A stretch of DNA of 64,000 bases, taken from positions 1 through 64,000 of the forward strand of contig NZ_WIXN01000022.1 in the NCBI RefSeq assembly GCF_010994035.1. The letters run 5' to 3'. Positions 42,213-53,704 of the stretch are shown piece by piece. The position numbers were made by a program, and so were the translations under genes. This stretch comes from Virgibacillus aidingensis (GTDB lineage Bacteria; Bacillota; Bacilli; Bacillales; Amphibacillaceae). Below the pieces are notes generated by a model. That model did not search any database. It was not told the DNA's origin and was given only the letters and a program-made list of their open reading frames with translations. The first letter of the stretch is position 1. Each line of letters starts with the position of its first letter.

Positions 42213-42402
42213 TGAAATCAGAGAACTGACCACTACCGAAATAGAACAAAAAATAAAATCCTTAAAAGAAGAATTATTTAATCTGCGTTTCCAGCTTGCA
42301 ACAGGACAATTGGAAAACACGGCACGAATTCGTGAAGTAAGAAGGTCCATTGCTCGTATGAAAACCGTTGTCCGTCAGCGGGAACTGGGAGTAAGTAACT
42401 AG
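42202..42402 (+). CDS. rpmC: Ribosomal protein L29
   Basis: A 66-aa helical tunnel-exit protein. ATG at 42202 ([11 protein letters not shown]) is preferred over an in-frame GTG 24 bases upstream because orthologues begin here and GGTGGTGAAAG lies in front. It has the conserved [20 protein letters not shown] segment. Confidence 0.95.
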   Translation: MKANEIRELTTTEIEQKIKSLKEELFNLRFQLATGQLENTARIREVRRSIARMKTVVRQRELGVSN

Positions 42403-42429
42403 AATCCAAGAAGAGGAGGTTAGCCTCAT

Positions 42430-42693
42430 ATGACTGAGAGAAACAATCGTAAGGTATACACAGGACGTGTTGTATCAGATAAAATGGATAAGACGATTTC
42501 CGTATTAGTTGAAACGTATAAGTTTCATCCGTTATATGGCAAACGTGTAAAATACTCAAAGAAGTTTAAAACGCATGATGAAAACAATCAGGCTAAAACT
42601 GGTGATATTGTGCGTATTATGGAAACACGCCCATTATCAGCTACAAAACGCTTCCGTTTGGTAGAAGTCGTGGAAGAAGCGGTAATTATATAA
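42430..42693 (+). CDS. rpsQ: Ribosomal protein S17
   Basis: An 87-aa OB-fold primary rRNA binder. It shows the [17 protein letters not shown] opening, the [16 protein letters not shown] loop and the [16 protein letters not shown] segment. SD AGAGGAGG. Confidence 0.97.
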   Translation: MTERNNRKVYTGRVVSDKMDKTISVLVETYKFHPLYGKRVKYSKKFKTHDENNQAKTGDIVRIMETRPLSATKRFRLVEVVEEAVII

Positions 42694-42736
42694 GAAAGTT
42701 CGGTAATGCAGGTAACCGAAGGGAGGTCCCAAGCGA

Positions 42737-43105
42737 ATGATTCAACAGGAAACAAGATTAAAGGTTGCAGATAACTCAGGAGCCCGTGAAATCCAAACGA
42801 TTAAAGTATTGGGTGGTTCCGGCCGGAAGACAGCGAATATTGGTGATGTGGTAGTTTGTACAGTGAAACAAGCAACACCCGGAGGCGTTGTCAAAAAAGG
42901 TGAAGTAGTAAAAGCGGTTATTGTACGTTCGAAATCAGGAGCGCGCCGTAAAGATGGATCGTACATTCGTTTTGACGAAAATGCGGCAGTAATTGTCCGT
43001 GATGATAAGAGTCCAAGAGGAACGCGTATCTTTGGACCGGTTGCACGTGAATTGCGCGATGCCAAATTCATGAAAATTATATCTCTGGCTCCGGAAGTAT
43101 TATAA
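42737..43105 (+). CDS. rplN: Ribosomal protein L14
   Basis: A 122-aa protein of the intersubunit face. It begins [19 protein letters not shown] and ends [10 protein letters not shown], both standard. SD AAGGGAGG. A 160-base space follows before rplX, with no gene that I can support. Confidence 0.97.
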   Translation: MIQQETRLKVADNSGAREIQTIKVLGGSGRKTANIGDVVVCTVKQATPGGVVKKGEVVKAVIVRSKSGARRKDGSYIRFDENAAVIVRDDKSPRGTRIFGPVARELRDAKFMKIISLAPEVL

Positions 43106-43265
43106 ATTCGAATTCAAAAACCAGCGTCCCAGGATGCAGCGAATACTGAATGACGAAAACTGAGTGCGCTATACACAGTTGTACCGCATCATTTGAAGTA
43201 TCCTGATCAGCTGCTTTTGAATAACTTCGGCAAGTAAAAGACCATCGCAAGGAGGTGCGTCAAGC

Positions 43266-43577
43266 ATGCATGTAAAAAAAGGTGATAAAGTAAAAGTAAT
43301 TTCCGGAAAAGATCGCGGAAAAGAAGGTACGATTCTGGAAGCTTTTCCGAAAAAGGATCGCGTACTGGTCGAAGGAATCAACATGGTAAAAAAACACGCG
43401 AAACCTTCGCAGGATAATCCGCAGGGCGGTATTTTGGAACTGGAAGCATCTATCCACGTTTCCAATGTAATGCCGATTGATCCGAAATCAGGAGAGCCGA
43501 CCCGCGTCGGCTACAAAGACAACGATGGAAAAAAGGTGCGCATCGCTAAGAAATCCGGTGAAGCATTAGATAAATAA
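43266..43577 (+). CDS. rplX: Ribosomal protein L24
   Basis: A 103-aa assembly initiator with an N-terminal KOW motif ([19 protein letters not shown]). SD AAGGAGGTG. The C-terminal part has the [19 protein letters not shown] segment expected in the family. Confidence 0.97.
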   Translation: MHVKKGDKVKVISGKDRGKEGTILEAFPKKDRVLVEGINMVKKHAKPSQDNPQGGILELEASIHVSNVMPIDPKSGEPTRVGYKDNDGKKVRIAKKSGEALDK

Positions 43578-43607
43578 TTTGTCAGTCACGAAAGGAGGGC
43601 GCTCGAG

Positions 43608-44147
43608 ATGAATGAACTGAAACAAAAATATCAGGATGAAGTATTACCATCCTTAATGAATAAATTTGACTATAAATCTGTAATGCAAGTACCAGAGATT
43701 GAAAAAATCGTAATTAATATGGGTGTTGGAGATGCCGTGCAAAACGCCAAGGCATTGGACAATGCGGTTGAAGAGCTTTCACTCATTTCCGGTCAAAAAC
43801 CGGTTGTAACCCGTGCAAAGAAATCAATTGCAGGCTTTCGCCTTCGTGAAGGAATGCCAATCGGTGCAAAAGTAACCCTTCGCGGTGAGAGAATGTATGA
43901 ATTCCTCCAAAAGCTTATTGCCGTTTCACTGCCGCGTGTACGTGACTTCCGCGGTATTTCAAAAAAAGCTTTTGACGGACGAGGAAATTACACACTGGGT
44001 GTAAAAGAACAATTGATTTTCCCGGAAATAAACTACGATAAAGTGAATAAAGTCCGCGGAATGGATATTGTCATCGTTACAACATCCAACACGGATGAAG
44101 AAGCTCGTGAACTCTTGTCACAGCTCGGCATGCCTTTCCAAAAATAA
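43608..44147 (+). CDS. rplE: Ribosomal protein L5
   Basis: A 179-aa 5S rRNA-binding protein of the central protuberance. It starts [17 protein letters not shown] and has the conserved [20 protein letters not shown] and FPEINYDKV segments. SD AAAGGAGGGC. Confidence 0.97.
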   Translation: MNELKQKYQDEVLPSLMNKFDYKSVMQVPEIEKIVINMGVGDAVQNAKALDNAVEELSLISGQKPVVTRAKKSIAGFRLREGMPIGAKVTLRGERMYEFLQKLIAVSLPRVRDFRGISKKAFDGRGNYTLGVKEQLIFPEINYDKVNKVRGMDIVIVTTSNTDEEARELLSQLGMPFQK

Positions 44148-44363
<216 letters not shown>

Positions 44364-44392
44364 TCCCCGATTTGGGAAGGAGGTAATGATTA

Positions 44393-44791
44393 ATGGTTAT
44401 GACAGATCCAATTGCAGATATGCTGACTCGTATTCGTAACGCCAATATGGTAAAACATGAAAAACTGGAGCTTCCGGCTTCAAAAATGAAAAAAGAAATT
44501 GCTGATATCTTAAAACGCGAAGGCTTCGTTTCCGACTACGAATTCGTGGAAGACAACAAACAGGGCATCCTGCGTATTTTTCTTAAATACGGTGCGAACG
44601 ATGACCGTGTAATAACCGGAATTAAACGTATCAGCAAGCCGGGACTTCGTGTTTATGCAAAAGCAAATGAAGTACCTCGCGTGCTCAATGGTTTGGGAGT
44701 TGCGATCGTATCCACATCCAGAGGTGTCCTCTCGGATAAGGAAGCACGTTCACAGGCTGTTGGCGGCGAAGTATTAGCATATGTCTGGTAA
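44393..44791 (+). CDS. rpsH: Ribosomal protein S8
   Basis: A 132-aa central-domain 16S rRNA binder. It begins [19 protein letters not shown] and contains the conserved [13 protein letters not shown] motif near the C-terminus. SD AAGGAGGTAA. Confidence 0.97.
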   Translation: MVMTDPIADMLTRIRNANMVKHEKLELPASKMKKEIADILKREGFVSDYEFVEDNKQGILRIFLKYGANDDRVITGIKRISKPGLRVYAKANEVPRVLNGLGVAIVSTSRGVLSDKEARSQAVGGEVLAYVW

Positions 44792-44821
44792 ACAGGATTT
44801 TTTTAATGAGGAGGTGCAGGA

Positions 44822-45358
44822 ATGTCTCGTATAGGATTGAAAGTAATTGAAATCCCGGAGGGTGTAGAAGTAAAACAGGATAATAACACCGTTACTGTCA
44901 AAGGTCCCAAAGGGGAACTATCCAGAACATTAAGCAGCGAAATGAAAGTTAATATAGAGGGAAACGTAATTACTGTTGAACGCCCAAGTGATAACAAAGA
45001 ACATCGCAGCTTGCACGGAACAACACGCAGCTTGATCAGCAATATGGTGGAAGGTGTGAGCAAAGGCTTCGAGAAATCACTTGAAATTATCGGGGTGGGA
45101 TACCGTGCCCAAAAACAGGGAAATAAAGTTGTCATTAATGCCGGTTATTCTCATCCGGTAGAAATTGATGCCATCGATGGAATTGAAATTGATGTTCCCA
45201 AAAATACACAGCTTACGATAAAAGGCATCGATAAAGAGCTTGTTGGAGCAGTAGCCTCAAAAATTCGTGCCATTAGACCGCCGGAGCCATACAAAGGAAA
45301 AGGTATCCGCTATGCAGGCGAATATGTGCGGCAAAAAGAAGGTAAAACTGCGAAGTAA
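44822..45358 (+). CDS. rplF: Ribosomal protein L6
   Basis: A 178-aa duplicated-fold protein near the sarcin-ricin loop. It starts [17 protein letters not shown] and shows the [18 protein letters not shown] signature (about residues 152-170). SD GAGGAGGTG. Confidence 0.97.
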   Translation: MSRIGLKVIEIPEGVEVKQDNNTVTVKGPKGELSRTLSSEMKVNIEGNVITVERPSDNKEHRSLHGTTRSLISNMVEGVSKGFEKSLEIIGVGYRAQKQGNKVVINAGYSHPVEIDAIDGIEIDVPKNTQLTIKGIDKELVGAVASKIRAIRPPEPYKGKGIRYAGEYVRQKEGKTAK

Positions 45359-45388
45359 GGTGAGTTAAGCCAGAAAGGAGTGAGCTTG

Positions 45389-45751
45389 ATGATCAAAAAA
45401 CCGGACAAAAATGTTACGCGCAAAAGAAGACATGAACGTGTCCGCAGACACATTACCGGTACACAGGAACGTCCCCGTTTAAATGTGTATCGTTCAAATA
45501 AACACATGTACGTACAGCTGATCGATGATCAGAATGGAACTACCATCGTCAGTGCTTCTACCCAGGACAAAGAATTAAATCCGGCAGCACCAGGAAATGT
45601 CGAAGCTGCAAAGCAGGTAGGAGAAGCAATTGCAAAACGTGCCCAGGATAAAGGATACAAATCAGTTGTATTTGATCGTGGAGGCTATCTTTATCATGGA
45701 CGTGTAAAAGCCTTGGCAGATGCTGCAAGAGAAGCAGGTCTTGAATTTTAA
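45389..45751 (+). CDS. rplR: Ribosomal protein L18
   Basis: A 120-aa 5S rRNA-binding protein. The ATG at 45389 is chosen because AAAGGAGTGAG lies 7 bases before it; a GTG at 45380 lies within that SD. It has [16 protein letters not shown] and the C-terminal [19 protein letters not shown] segment. Confidence 0.96.
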   Translation: MIKKPDKNVTRKRRHERVRRHITGTQERPRLNVYRSNKHMYVQLIDDQNGTTIVSASTQDKELNPAAPGNVEAAKQVGEAIAKRAQDKGYKSVVFDRGGYLYHGRVKALADAAREAGLEF

Positions 45752-45774
45752 AGGATAAAGGAGGGAACCATTAC

Positions 45775-46278
45775 ATGAACACAAACATAGATCCGAATAA
45801 ATTAGATCTTGAAGAACGTGTTGTTGCGGTTAACCGTGTTGCAAAAGTTGTGAAAGGCGGGCGGAATTTCCGTTTTGCCGCTCTGGTTGTAGTAGGAGAT
45901 AAAAATGGTCATGTAGGCTTTGGTACAGGAAAATCAAAGGAAGTACCGGAAGCTATTAAAAAAGCGGTGGATGATGCAAAGAAAAACCTGATTACCATTC
46001 CGATTGTTGGTACAACAATTCCTCATGAAATCCATGGTGTTTTCGGATCAGGGAATGTACTGATGAAGCCTGCTGCAGAAGGTACAGGAGTTATCTCGGG
46101 CGGACCGGTACGTGCTATCATGGAGCTGGGCGGTGTTGGTGATGTACTGACAAAATCTTTGGGCTCCAATACGCCAATCAACGTCATTCGTGCAACATTG
46201 AGCGGATTAACAAACTTAAAACGTGCAGAAGACGTAGCAAAACTGCGTGGAAAGTCTGTAGAAGAACTGTTAGGATAA
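45775..46278 (+). CDS. rpsE: Ribosomal protein S5
   Basis: A 167-aa fidelity and spectinomycin-site protein. It has the dsRBD-like N-domain with [19 protein letters not shown] and [19 protein letters not shown], then the C-terminal [32 protein letters not shown]. Confidence 0.97.
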   Translation: MNTNIDPNKLDLEERVVAVNRVAKVVKGGRNFRFAALVVVGDKNGHVGFGTGKSKEVPEAIKKAVDDAKKNLITIPIVGTTIPHEIHGVFGSGNVLMKPAAEGTGVISGGPVRAIMELGGVGDVLTKSLGSNTPINVIRATLSGLTNLKRAEDVAKLRGKSVEELLG

Positions 46279-46291
46279 GGAGGGAAAGACT

Positions 46292-46474
46292 ATGTCAAAA
46301 AAAGTGGAAATCACCCTCACACGTAGTGTCATCGGAACAACTGAGGTTCAGCGTAAAACCGTAGAAGCATTGGGACTGAAAAAAATCCGTCAATCCGTCG
46401 TTCGGGAAGATACACCAAGTGTACGCGGGATGATCAACAGAATATCCCATCTGATTACGGTAAAAGAAGCATAA
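46292..46474 (+). CDS. rpmD: Ribosomal protein L30
   Basis: A 60-aa two-domain small protein. It starts [18 protein letters not shown] and has [16 protein letters not shown] and a C-terminal [24 protein letters not shown], 13 bases after the rpsE stop. Confidence 0.96.
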   Translation: MSKKVEITLTRSVIGTTEVQRKTVEALGLKKIRQSVVREDTPSVRGMINRISHLITVKEA

Positions 46475-46505
46475 TAAGTTTAAAGCGTAAAGAGGAGGTG
46501 CACGC

Positions 46506-46946
46506 ATGAAACTTCATGAATTGAAAGCATCAGAAGGAAGTCGCAAAAAACGAAATCGCGTAGGCCGCGGGATGTCATCCGGAAATGGAAAAACTTCCGG
46601 CCGGGGGCATAAAGGACAAAAAGCACGATCAGGCGGCGGTGTACGTCCTGGATTTGAAGGTGGCCAAATGCCATTATTCCAGCGCTTGCCAAAACGCGGA
46701 TTCACAAACATTCACAGAAAAGAATTTGCTATTGTAAACCTGGATGCACTTAATCGTTTTGAAGACGGCACGGAAATTACACCTGAGCTATTACTTGAAG
46801 AAGGTGTCGTTAGTAAACTAAAAGCTGGTATTAAAGTACTTGGCAACGGTTCTATCGAAAAAAAATTAACAGTAAAAGCTCACAAGTTCTCTGCTTCAGC
46901 CGCTGAAGCAATTGAGGCCGCGGGCGGTAAAACAGAGGTGATTTAA
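46506..46946 (+). CDS. rplO: Ribosomal protein L15
   Basis: A 146-aa protein with a long basic N-terminal tail ([20 protein letters not shown]) that penetrates 23S rRNA, and a globular C-terminal domain. SD AGAGGAGGTG. Its TAA overlaps the secY ATG by one base. Confidence 0.97.
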   Translation: MKLHELKASEGSRKKRNRVGRGMSSGNGKTSGRGHKGQKARSGGGVRPGFEGGQMPLFQRLPKRGFTNIHRKEFAIVNLDALNRFEDGTEITPELLLEEGVVSKLKAGIKVLGNGSIEKKLTVKAHKFSASAAEAIEAAGGKTEVI

Positions 46947-48238
46947 TGATTCGGACAATCTCCAATTTTATGCGCGTTGGTGACATCAGACGAAAAATAA
47001 TATTCACACTGCTCATGCTTGTTGTATTCCGTCTTGGAACGTTTATTCCCGTTCCATACACAGACAGGGAAGCAATAGATTTTATGAGTCAGCAAAATGT
47101 ATTTGGTTTTCTTAATATATTCGGCGGAGGCGCCCTGCAAAACTTCTCCATTTTTGCCATGGGCATTATGCCTTACATTACTGCATCCATCATCATGCAG
47201 CTCTTGCAGATGGATGTTGTGCCAAAGTTTGCCGAATGGAAAAAGCAAGGGGAAATGGGACGTAAAAAACTGGCACAGATTACACGTTATGGAACCATTG
47301 TACTTGCGTTTATTCAGGCGATTGCCATGTCTATCGGTTTTAATGTAATGGCAGGCGGAATGCTCATAGAGAATCCCAATGCCTTAACATTCCTGATCAT
47401 TGCGATTGTACTGACGAGCGGTACTGCTTTTCTTATGTGGCTTGGGGAACAAATCACGGCAAACGGCGTCGGGAACGGGATTTCCATTCTCATTTTTGCC
47501 GGGATTGTTGCAGCCGTTCCAAATGGTGTTCAGCAATTATACAGTCAGTATTTTGTCAATCCGGGCGATGAGCTGTTTATCAACATTGTGATCGTGGCGT
47601 TGATCGTCCTGGTTATTGTGGCTGTTATTGTTGGTGTCGTATTTATTCAGCAGGCACTTCGTAAAATACCAATTCAATATGCGAAAAAACTTGTAAACCG
47701 TTCTCCGGTAGGCGGGCATTCCACTCATTTGCCTTTAAAAGTAAATGCTGCAGGGGTAATCCCGGTTATTTTTGCCATTGCGTTTATGATCGCACCAAGC
47801 ACGGTTGCAGGTTTCTTTGAAGGAAGTCAGGTAGCACAGACGATTACGATGATTTTTGATTATACGCAGCCAATCGGTATGGTCTTGTATGTCGCGTTAA
47901 TCATTGCTTTTACCTACTTCTATACGTTCGTTCAAGTTAACCCTGAAAACATGGCTGAAAATCTGCAGAAACAAGGCGGATACATTCCGGGAATTCGTCC
48001 TGGACATAATACAGAAACGTATCTTACGCGTGTAATTAACCGCCTGACATTTGTCGGTGCACTCTTTTTAGCAGCTGTTTCTGTAATGCCAATAGTATTG
48101 GGCGGTCTTGCCAATCTGCCTCAGGCAGTACAAATCGGCGGCACAAGTTTACTCATCGTAGTGGGTGTTGCACTGCAAACGATGAAGCAGCTGGAAAGCC
48201 AGCTTGTTAAACGCCACTACAAAGGATTTATCCGGTAA
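46946..48238 (+). CDS. secY: Protein translocase subunit SecY
   Basis: The 430-aa pore-forming channel protein with ten predicted transmembrane segments. Conserved pieces include the plug-region NVFGFLNIFGGGAL, GVGNGISILIFAGI and the cytosolic PGIRPGHNTETYL loop that contacts SecA and ribosomes. The one-base overlap with rplO links it to the spc operon. It works with SecE, encoded at 19469-19636. Confidence 0.98.
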   Translation: MIRTISNFMRVGDIRRKIIFTLLMLVVFRLGTFIPVPYTDREAIDFMSQQNVFGFLNIFGGGALQNFSIFAMGIMPYITASIIMQLLQMDVVPKFAEWKKQGEMGRKKLAQITRYGTIVLAFIQAIAMSIGFNVMAGGMLIENPNALTFLIIAIVLTSGTAFLMWLGEQITANGVGNGISILIFAGIVAAVPNGVQQLYSQYFVNPGDELFINIVIVALIVLVIVAVIVGVVFIQQALRKIPIQYAKKLVNRSPVGGHSTHLPLKVNAAGVIPVIFAIAFMIAPSTVAGFFEGSQVAQTITMIFDYTQPIGMVLYVALIIAFTYFYTFVQVNPENMAENLQKQGGYIPGIRPGHNTETYLTRVINRLTFVGALFLAAVSVMPIVLGGLANLPQAVQIGGTSLLIVVGVALQTMKQLESQLVKRHYKGFIR

Positions 48239-48253
48239 GCCCTGCTGCCATAA

Positions 48254-48916
<663 letters not shown>

Positions 48917-49076
48917 TGCCCTGCCGCCATGAAATAGCCGTAAAAGGGTGCAATTCAGTGGTTGAAAAGTTATAATAAACCTTGGGATACACTATTCCCC
49001 CACACTGAATGAAAAGTGAACCTTTTTTCCAAAAGGAGATCAATATATTCTATAGCCTAAGTGAAGGTGATCGTTG

Positions 49077-49370
49077 TTGAACGAAGATGATTCGATTCCG
49101 CTGATAGGTCAAGTTGTTCGTATTAAGCAGGGACGCGAGGCAGGACAATTTGCCGTGGTTATTCAAATTGTAGATGATCGGTATGTTCTGCTTGCAGATG
49201 GGGAAAAACGTAAATATGATCGACCAAAGAAAAAGAACCTGCATCATATTGAGAAAATGGATTATATTTCTCCGGAAGTCCAAAACAGCCTTCTAGAAAC
49301 TGGTCGTGTCACAAATGGCAAGCTTAGATTTGCCATAGCTAAATTTACGAATGAGATTGTGACTGATTAA
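49077..49370 (+). CDS. KOW-domain RNA-binding protein (YbzG/L14e-like)
   Basis: A small protein of about 97 aa with an N-terminal KOW-like segment ([29 protein letters not shown], given here in part) and a basic [14 protein letters not shown] stretch. These resemble the L14e/KOW proteins encoded between adk/map and infA in Bacillus (YbzG). It probably binds ribosomal RNA; no defined role is known. Two adjacent TTG codons (49074 and 49077) can start it behind GAAGGTGATCG; the second is given here. Confidence 0.85.
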   Translation: MNEDDSIPLIGQVVRIKQGREAGQFAVVIQIVDDRYVLLADGEKRKYDRPKKKNLHHIEKMDYISPEVQNSLLETGRVTNGKLRFAIAKFTNEIVTD

Positions 49371-49389
49371 AAGAAGGGAGATCAACACG

Positions 49390-49750
<361 letters not shown>

Positions 49751-49829
49751 CGTAAGCTTATATAAGAACGACAAATAGCAAAAAGCTCATCGGATGAGCA
49801 AGTTATAATACAGGAGGTGCACGAAACGT

Positions 49830-50195
49830 ATGGCACGTATTGCAGGTATAGATATTCCACGTGATAAACGTGTAGTAATCTCATTAACGTATATTTACGG
49901 TGTAGGAAGGACCACTGCACAGCAAGTGCTGGAATCAGCAGGCGTCTCAGAGGATACACGTGTACGTGATTTGACAGAAGATGAATTGGGCCGAATCCGT
50001 AAAGCGGTAAACGAATTTACCATTGAAGGGGATCTTCGCCGTGAAACGTCTCTTAATATCAAACGACTAATTGAAATCGGCTCTTACAGAGGAGTCCGTC
50101 ACCGTCGCGGGCTGCCTGTACGCGGACAAAAAACAAAAAACAACTCACGCACCCGTAAAGGACCACGCCGTGCAGTTGCAGGCAAGAAAAAGTAA
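49830..50195 (+). CDS. rpsM: Ribosomal protein S13
   Basis: A 121-aa head protein that contacts P-site tRNA. It starts [19 protein letters not shown] and has the [20 protein letters not shown]-terminal basic tail. SD AGGAGGTGC. Confidence 0.97.
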   Translation: MARIAGIDIPRDKRVVISLTYIYGVGRTTAQQVLESAGVSEDTRVRDLTEDELGRIRKAVNEFTIEGDLRRETSLNIKRLIEIGSYRGVRHRRGLPVRGQKTKNNSRTRKGPRRAVAGKKK

Positions 50196-50216
50196 CGTAA
50201 AGGAGGTATGTAATTA

Positions 50217-50606
50217 ATGGCACGCAATACAAACACGCGCAAACGCCGTGTGAAAAAGAATATAGAATCAGGTATAGCCCATATCCGTTCTACTTTTAAC
50301 AACACGATTGTAACAATTACGGATCCGCAGGGAAATTCGATCGGCTGGAGCTCTGCAGGCGCACTTGGCTTTAAAGGTTCTAAAAAATCAACACCATTTG
50401 CCGCCCAAATGGCAGCTGAAACTGCAGCGAAATCCGCAGTGGAAACTGGCATGAAATCATTGGAAGTGACTGTAAAAGGACCAGGAGCCGGCCGTGAAGC
50501 CGCAATCCGTTCACTTCAGGCAGCAGGTCTGGAAGTTACGGCAATTGTCGATGTAACACCGGTTCCGCATAATGGCTGCCGCCCGCCAAAACGTCGTCGT
50601 GTATAA
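50217..50606 (+). CDS. rpsK: Ribosomal protein S11
   Basis: A 129-aa platform protein. It has the [19 protein letters not shown] opening and the [19 protein letters not shown]-terminus, including the conserved NG site. SD AAAGGAGGTATG. Confidence 0.97.
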   Translation: MARNTNTRKRRVKKNIESGIAHIRSTFNNTIVTITDPQGNSIGWSSAGALGFKGSKKSTPFAAQMAAETAAKSAVETGMKSLEVTVKGPGAGREAAIRSLQAAGLEVTAIVDVTPVPHNGCRPPKRRRV

Positions 50607-50659
50607 GTATATCGTATGAGATTTTGTTACCTTGTCTATAATGGGTTATGATGGCTAAA

Positions 50660-50697
50660 AAGCCGGAAATGAGGTAATATCATCATTCCCCCGGCTT
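50660..50697 (+). other. Hairpin in the rpsK-rpoA spacer
   Basis: AAGCCGG (50660-50666) pairs with CCGGCTT (50691-50697), and the inner AAATGA/TCATT can extend the stem. There is no T-tract after it. A processing or pausing site is possible. Confidence 0.5.
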
Positions 50698-50766
50698 GTA
50701 AGACAAGAAAAGTACGAAATAAATACAGGTAAGTAAGCGTAAATCAATTGCCTATTTGGGGAATTT

Positions 50767-50788
50767 CGGTTAGACATAAGTCTAACCG
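50767..50788 (+). promoter_or_regulatory. Hairpin just upstream of the rpoA SD
   Basis: CGGTTAGAC-ATAA-GTCTAACCG is a perfect 9-bp stem with a tight 4-nt loop, ending 17 bases before the rpoA SD AAGGAGGG. A GTTTCGACGTTTTT stretch follows. It could act as a leaky attenuator or modulate rpoA translation. Confidence 0.5.
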
Positions 50789-50821
50789 GGGTTTCGACGT
50801 TTTTAAGGAGGGTTTTATTGG

Positions 50822-51766
50822 ATGATCGAAATTGAAAAGCCAAAAATAGAAACGGTAGAAATCAGCGAAGATGCTACGTTTGGAAAATTTGTAGTCGAAC
50901 CGCTTGAACGTGGATATGGTACCACTCTCGGAAACTCCTTGCGTCGTATCCTTTTATCCTCACTTCCAGGTGCTGCTGTAACATCAGTTCAAATAGATGG
51001 TGTACTGCATGAGTTTTCTACAATTGAAGGGGTTGTGGAAGACGTAACAACAATAATTTTGAATCTGAAAAAGCTGGCTCTGAAAATCTATTCTGATGAG
51101 GAAAAGACATTAGAAATCGATGTGCAGGGAGAAGGGGAAGTAACAGCCAGAGATCTGACATTTGACAGTGATGTAGAAGTACTTAACCCTGAACTTCCCA
51201 TTGCGACATTAAATAAAAAAGGGCATTTGCATATGAAAATCACGGCAGAACGAGGCCGTGGATACCGTCCTGCGGAAGAAAATAAAAATGATGACCAGCC
51301 GATTGGCGTGATTCCGGTTGATTCCATCTTTACGCCTGTTTCCCGTGTCGTTTACCAGGTGGAAAACACCCGTGTCGGCCAGGTTGCAAACTATGATAAG
51401 CTGACGATGGATGTAACAACTGACGGAAGTATTCGTCCGGAAGAAGCAGTTTCACTGGGAGCAAAGGTCTTTACAGAACATCTTAATATTTTTGTAGGCT
51501 TGACAGATGAAGCGCAGCAGGCAGAAATCATGGTGGAAAAAGAGGAAGATCAAAAAGAAAAAGTCATGGAAATGACAATTGAAGAACTGGATCTTTCCGT
51601 GCGGTCATATAACTGTCTGAAGCGGGCAGGAATTAATACCGTCCAGGAGCTTGCAAATAAATCGGAAGAAGATATGATGAAAGTCCGGAACTTGGGAAGG
51701 AAATCTTTGGAAGAGGTAAAAACAAAGCTCTCGGACCTGGGACTTGGTCTGCGTGACGATGATTAA
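50822..51766 (+). CDS. rpoA: DNA-directed RNA polymerase subunit alpha
   Basis: The 314-aa alpha subunit. The N-terminal assembly domain has [20 protein letters not shown], and a linker leads to the C-terminal DNA- and activator-binding domain (about residues 245-310) with [19 protein letters not shown] and [15 protein letters not shown] at 50822 with SD AAGGAGGG. Confidence 0.98.
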   Translation: MIEIEKPKIETVEISEDATFGKFVVEPLERGYGTTLGNSLRRILLSSLPGAAVTSVQIDGVLHEFSTIEGVVEDVTTIILNLKKLALKIYSDEEKTLEIDVQGEGEVTARDLTFDSDVEVLNPELPIATLNKKGHLHMKITAERGRGYRPAEENKNDDQPIGVIPVDSIFTPVSRVVYQVENTRVGQVANYDKLTMDVTTDGSIRPEEAVSLGAKVFTEHLNIFVGLTDEAQQAEIMVEKEEDQKEKVMEMTIEELDLSVRSYNCLKRAGINTVQELANKSEEDMMKVRNLGRKSLEEVKTKLSDLGLGLRDDD

Positions 51767-51986
51767 TTGAACTTCAGGACAATAAAACCATAAAGCAATT
51801 AGTTTGGAGAGTGTAAAATTTATAGCCGAGAAGCAAATTTGGCTCGGTAAAAACTTTTACGTCCAAAGTTTAAATAAAACTGACGCAGAGATGCTCGCCG
51901 TGTTGCAGCTTGTTCGAAGTTGCTTCACTAAAACACGGGTGTATAAGCGTTTCTCTATATGCAACTCAGAAAGGGAGGGATAGTCC
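51767..51986 (+). other. rpoA-rplQ spacer
   Basis: 220 bases without a gene. GCCGAG...CTCGGT and CCGTGTT...AACACGG (about 51899-51939, with an inner GCAGCTT/AAGTTGC stem) can form hairpins. This may be a leader for rplQ. Confidence 0.4.
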
Positions 51987-52340
51987 ATGGCTAGAAAATT
52001 AGGCCGTACAACAGATCACCGTACAGCTCTTCTTCGTAATCTTGCATCTGATTTAATTATTCATGAACGGATTGAAACAACAGAAGCAAAAGCGAAAGAA
52101 TTGAAATCGGTAGTAGAAAAAATGATTACGCTTGGTAAACGCGGAGATCTGCATGCACGCCGCCAGGCTGCAGCTTTTCTATATGACCAGGAAGCAAATG
52201 AGGACGAAAATGTTATTCAGAAGCTATTTGATGATGTAGCCAGTCGCTATGAAGACCGGCAGGGTGGTTACACACGAGTATTAAAACTTGGTGCCCGTCA
52301 AGGTGATGGAGCTAAAATGGCAATCATTGAACTTGTTTAA
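51987..52340 (+). CDS. rplQ: Ribosomal protein L17
   Basis: A 117-aa tunnel-exit protein. It begins [20 protein letters not shown] and shows the [15 protein letters not shown]-terminus. SD AAAGGGAGGG. It closes the alpha operon. Confidence 0.97.
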   Translation: MARKLGRTTDHRTALLRNLASDLIIHERIETTEAKAKELKSVVEKMITLGKRGDLHARRQAAAFLYDQEANEDENVIQKLFDDVASRYEDRQGGYTRVLKLGARQGDGAKMAIIELV

Positions 52341-52488
52341 CTTGACAGATAAGAAAGTATTACACTTTCTTGCTTGCATAAGGGCACGAGGAATGCTGCA
52401 GAAGCAAGAACGCCGCAGACGGAGAATTTATTTTCCGTACAATAAGGCTTGGTGATCAGCCAGGTTTTCCAAAGTGCTTACACATCAA

Positions 52489-52535
52489 GGGCAGGACTAA
52501 ATCTCTTTTATGAGGTCTATCCAGGCCCTTTTTTT
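52489..52535 (+). terminator. Terminator in the rplQ-ecfA1 spacer
   Basis: GGGCAGGA and TCCAGGCCC pair across a loop of about 25 nt and are followed by seven T residues. An AAGAAAGT/ACTTTCTT hairpin without T-tract precedes it (52351-52371). Confidence 0.7.
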
Positions 52536-52703
52536 GCACGTAAAGAAAGTTTAAAATTTCAACCATGGTTTATGGCGGACGGGAAACAGCTGCAGACCCA
52601 AATCGTTTCGGTGGGTCGAGGGACTGCTGTACCGCAGTCCCCCAAGAAAAAGTGGATTCGGGGGAGGCTGAAATTTTTAAGTCTTAAGTATAGGAAAAAC
52701 TAA
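52529..52703 (+). repeat. Imperfect intergenic repeat, copy 1
   Basis: It begins at the T-tract of a terminator with GCACGTAAAGAAAGTTTAAAA and ends near CTTAAGTATAGGAAAAAC. Copy 2 at 62649-62832 has GCACGTTAAGGAAGTATAAAA, a related core and a similar end. Inside copy 1, GGGACTGC-TGTACC-GCAGTCCC (52620-52641) is a perfect 8-bp hairpin whose counterpart in copy 2 is degraded. An 84-codon frame crosses it but is probably not a gene. Confidence 0.6.
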
Positions 52704-52738
52704 CGCATTCACTAAAAAGTGAGGGAATGCGAGTTTTT
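52704..52738 (+). terminator. Second terminator in the rplQ-ecfA1 spacer
   Basis: CGCATTC and GAATGCG flank ACT-AAAA-AGT with a small bulge; AGTTTTT follows. Confidence 0.8.
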
Positions 52739-52810
52739 CATATATAGGAAGACGGACTGAATGCCGGCCTGAAAAATAGTGATTATTATGGTTAGGAGAT
52801 GCTGAATGCT

Positions 52811-52838
52811 TTGCAGGTCAAGATTCACATAGTATACT
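52811..52838 (+). promoter_or_regulatory. Probable SigA promoter of ecfA1-ecfA2-ecfT
   Basis: TTGCAG, a 16-bp spacer and TATACT end 26 bases before the ecfA1 start codon. Confidence 0.6.
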
Positions 52839-52864
52839 GAGAAAAAACCCGGGAGGAGTATTTT

Positions 52865-53704
52865 ATGAGAAAGCGTTTGATTGAGTTTAGAAATGTATCC
52901 TTCAGGTACGGAGATGAGCAGCCCTGGGTATTAAAAAATGTTTCCTTTGAAATCTATGAAAAAGAATGGATTGCCATTATCGGCCATAATGGTTCAGGTA
53001 AATCTACCATCGCTAAACTGCTAAACGGCCTTTTATTCCCCCAGGAAGGGGAAATACTCATTGGCGGTATTCAGGTCAACGAAGAAACAATTTGGGATAT
53101 CAGAAAAGAAGTAGGCATGGTATTTCAGAATCCGGATAATCAGTTTGTAGGGACTACTGTGCAGGATGATGTTGCGTTTGGCATGGAAAACAGAGGGTTT
53201 TCCCGGGAAGAAATGCTCCATCGCATTGATGCGACGTTAAGTGCCGTAGGAATGCAGGATTACCTTTTGACCGAACCGCACCGGTTATCCGGCGGTCAGA
53301 AGCAGCGGGTGGCCATTGCGAGTGTACTGGCTATCTCTCCGAATGTTTTAATTTTGGATGAAGCTACAGCCATGCTTGACCCCCGCGGACGTTCAGAGAT
53401 TATGCGGACAGTTGCAGATGTGCAAAAACAGAATGATCTTTCTTTAATTACCATTACCCATGACCTGCAGGAAGTTGTTCAAGCAGAACGTGTAATTGTG
53501 ATGAATGAAGGGGAAATTTGGTCAGAAGCAGCCCCAAGGGATATTTTTTCACAAAAAAAAGAACTAACTCAAATCGGTCTGGATGTTCCTTTTGTGGCAA
53601 AACTGGCAGAAGCGCTGAAAGAAAAAGGAATTTCGCTGACAAGGGAACCGCTAAACCATGATGAATTGCTGGAGGACCTATGGACATTACATTCAAAGAC
53701 GTAA
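52865..53704 (+). CDS. ecfA1: ECF transporter ATP-binding protein EcfA1
   Basis: A 279-aa ABC ATPase of the shared energy-coupling module for vitamin and metal uptake. Walker A is GHNGSGKST (about residues 39-47), the ABC signature [12 protein letters not shown], Walker B LILDEAT and the switch His in ITHDLQE. SD GGGAGGAG. It overlaps ecfA2 by 25 bases; the pair forms a heterodimer on EcfT. The substrate S-components are encoded elsewhere. Confidence 0.95.
   Translation: MRKRLIEFRNVSFRYGDEQPWVLKNVSFEIYEKEWIAIIGHNGSGKSTIAKLLNGLLFPQEGEILIGGIQVNEETIWDIRKEVGMVFQNPDNQFVGTTVQDDVAFGMENRGFSREEMLHRIDATLSAVGMQDYLLTEPHRLSGGQKQRVAIASVLAISPNVLILDEATAMLDPRGRSEIMRTVADVQKQNDLSLITITHDLQEVVQAERVIVMNEGEIWSEAAPRDIFSQKKELTQIGLDVPFVAKLAEALKEKGISLTREPLNHDELLEDLWTLHSKT

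Noticed and set aside
52449-52703. 84-codon plus-strand frame between rplQ and ecfA1
   Set aside because: It runs through a terminator and the intergenic repeat, has no SD and no protein-like composition; it is a chance frame.
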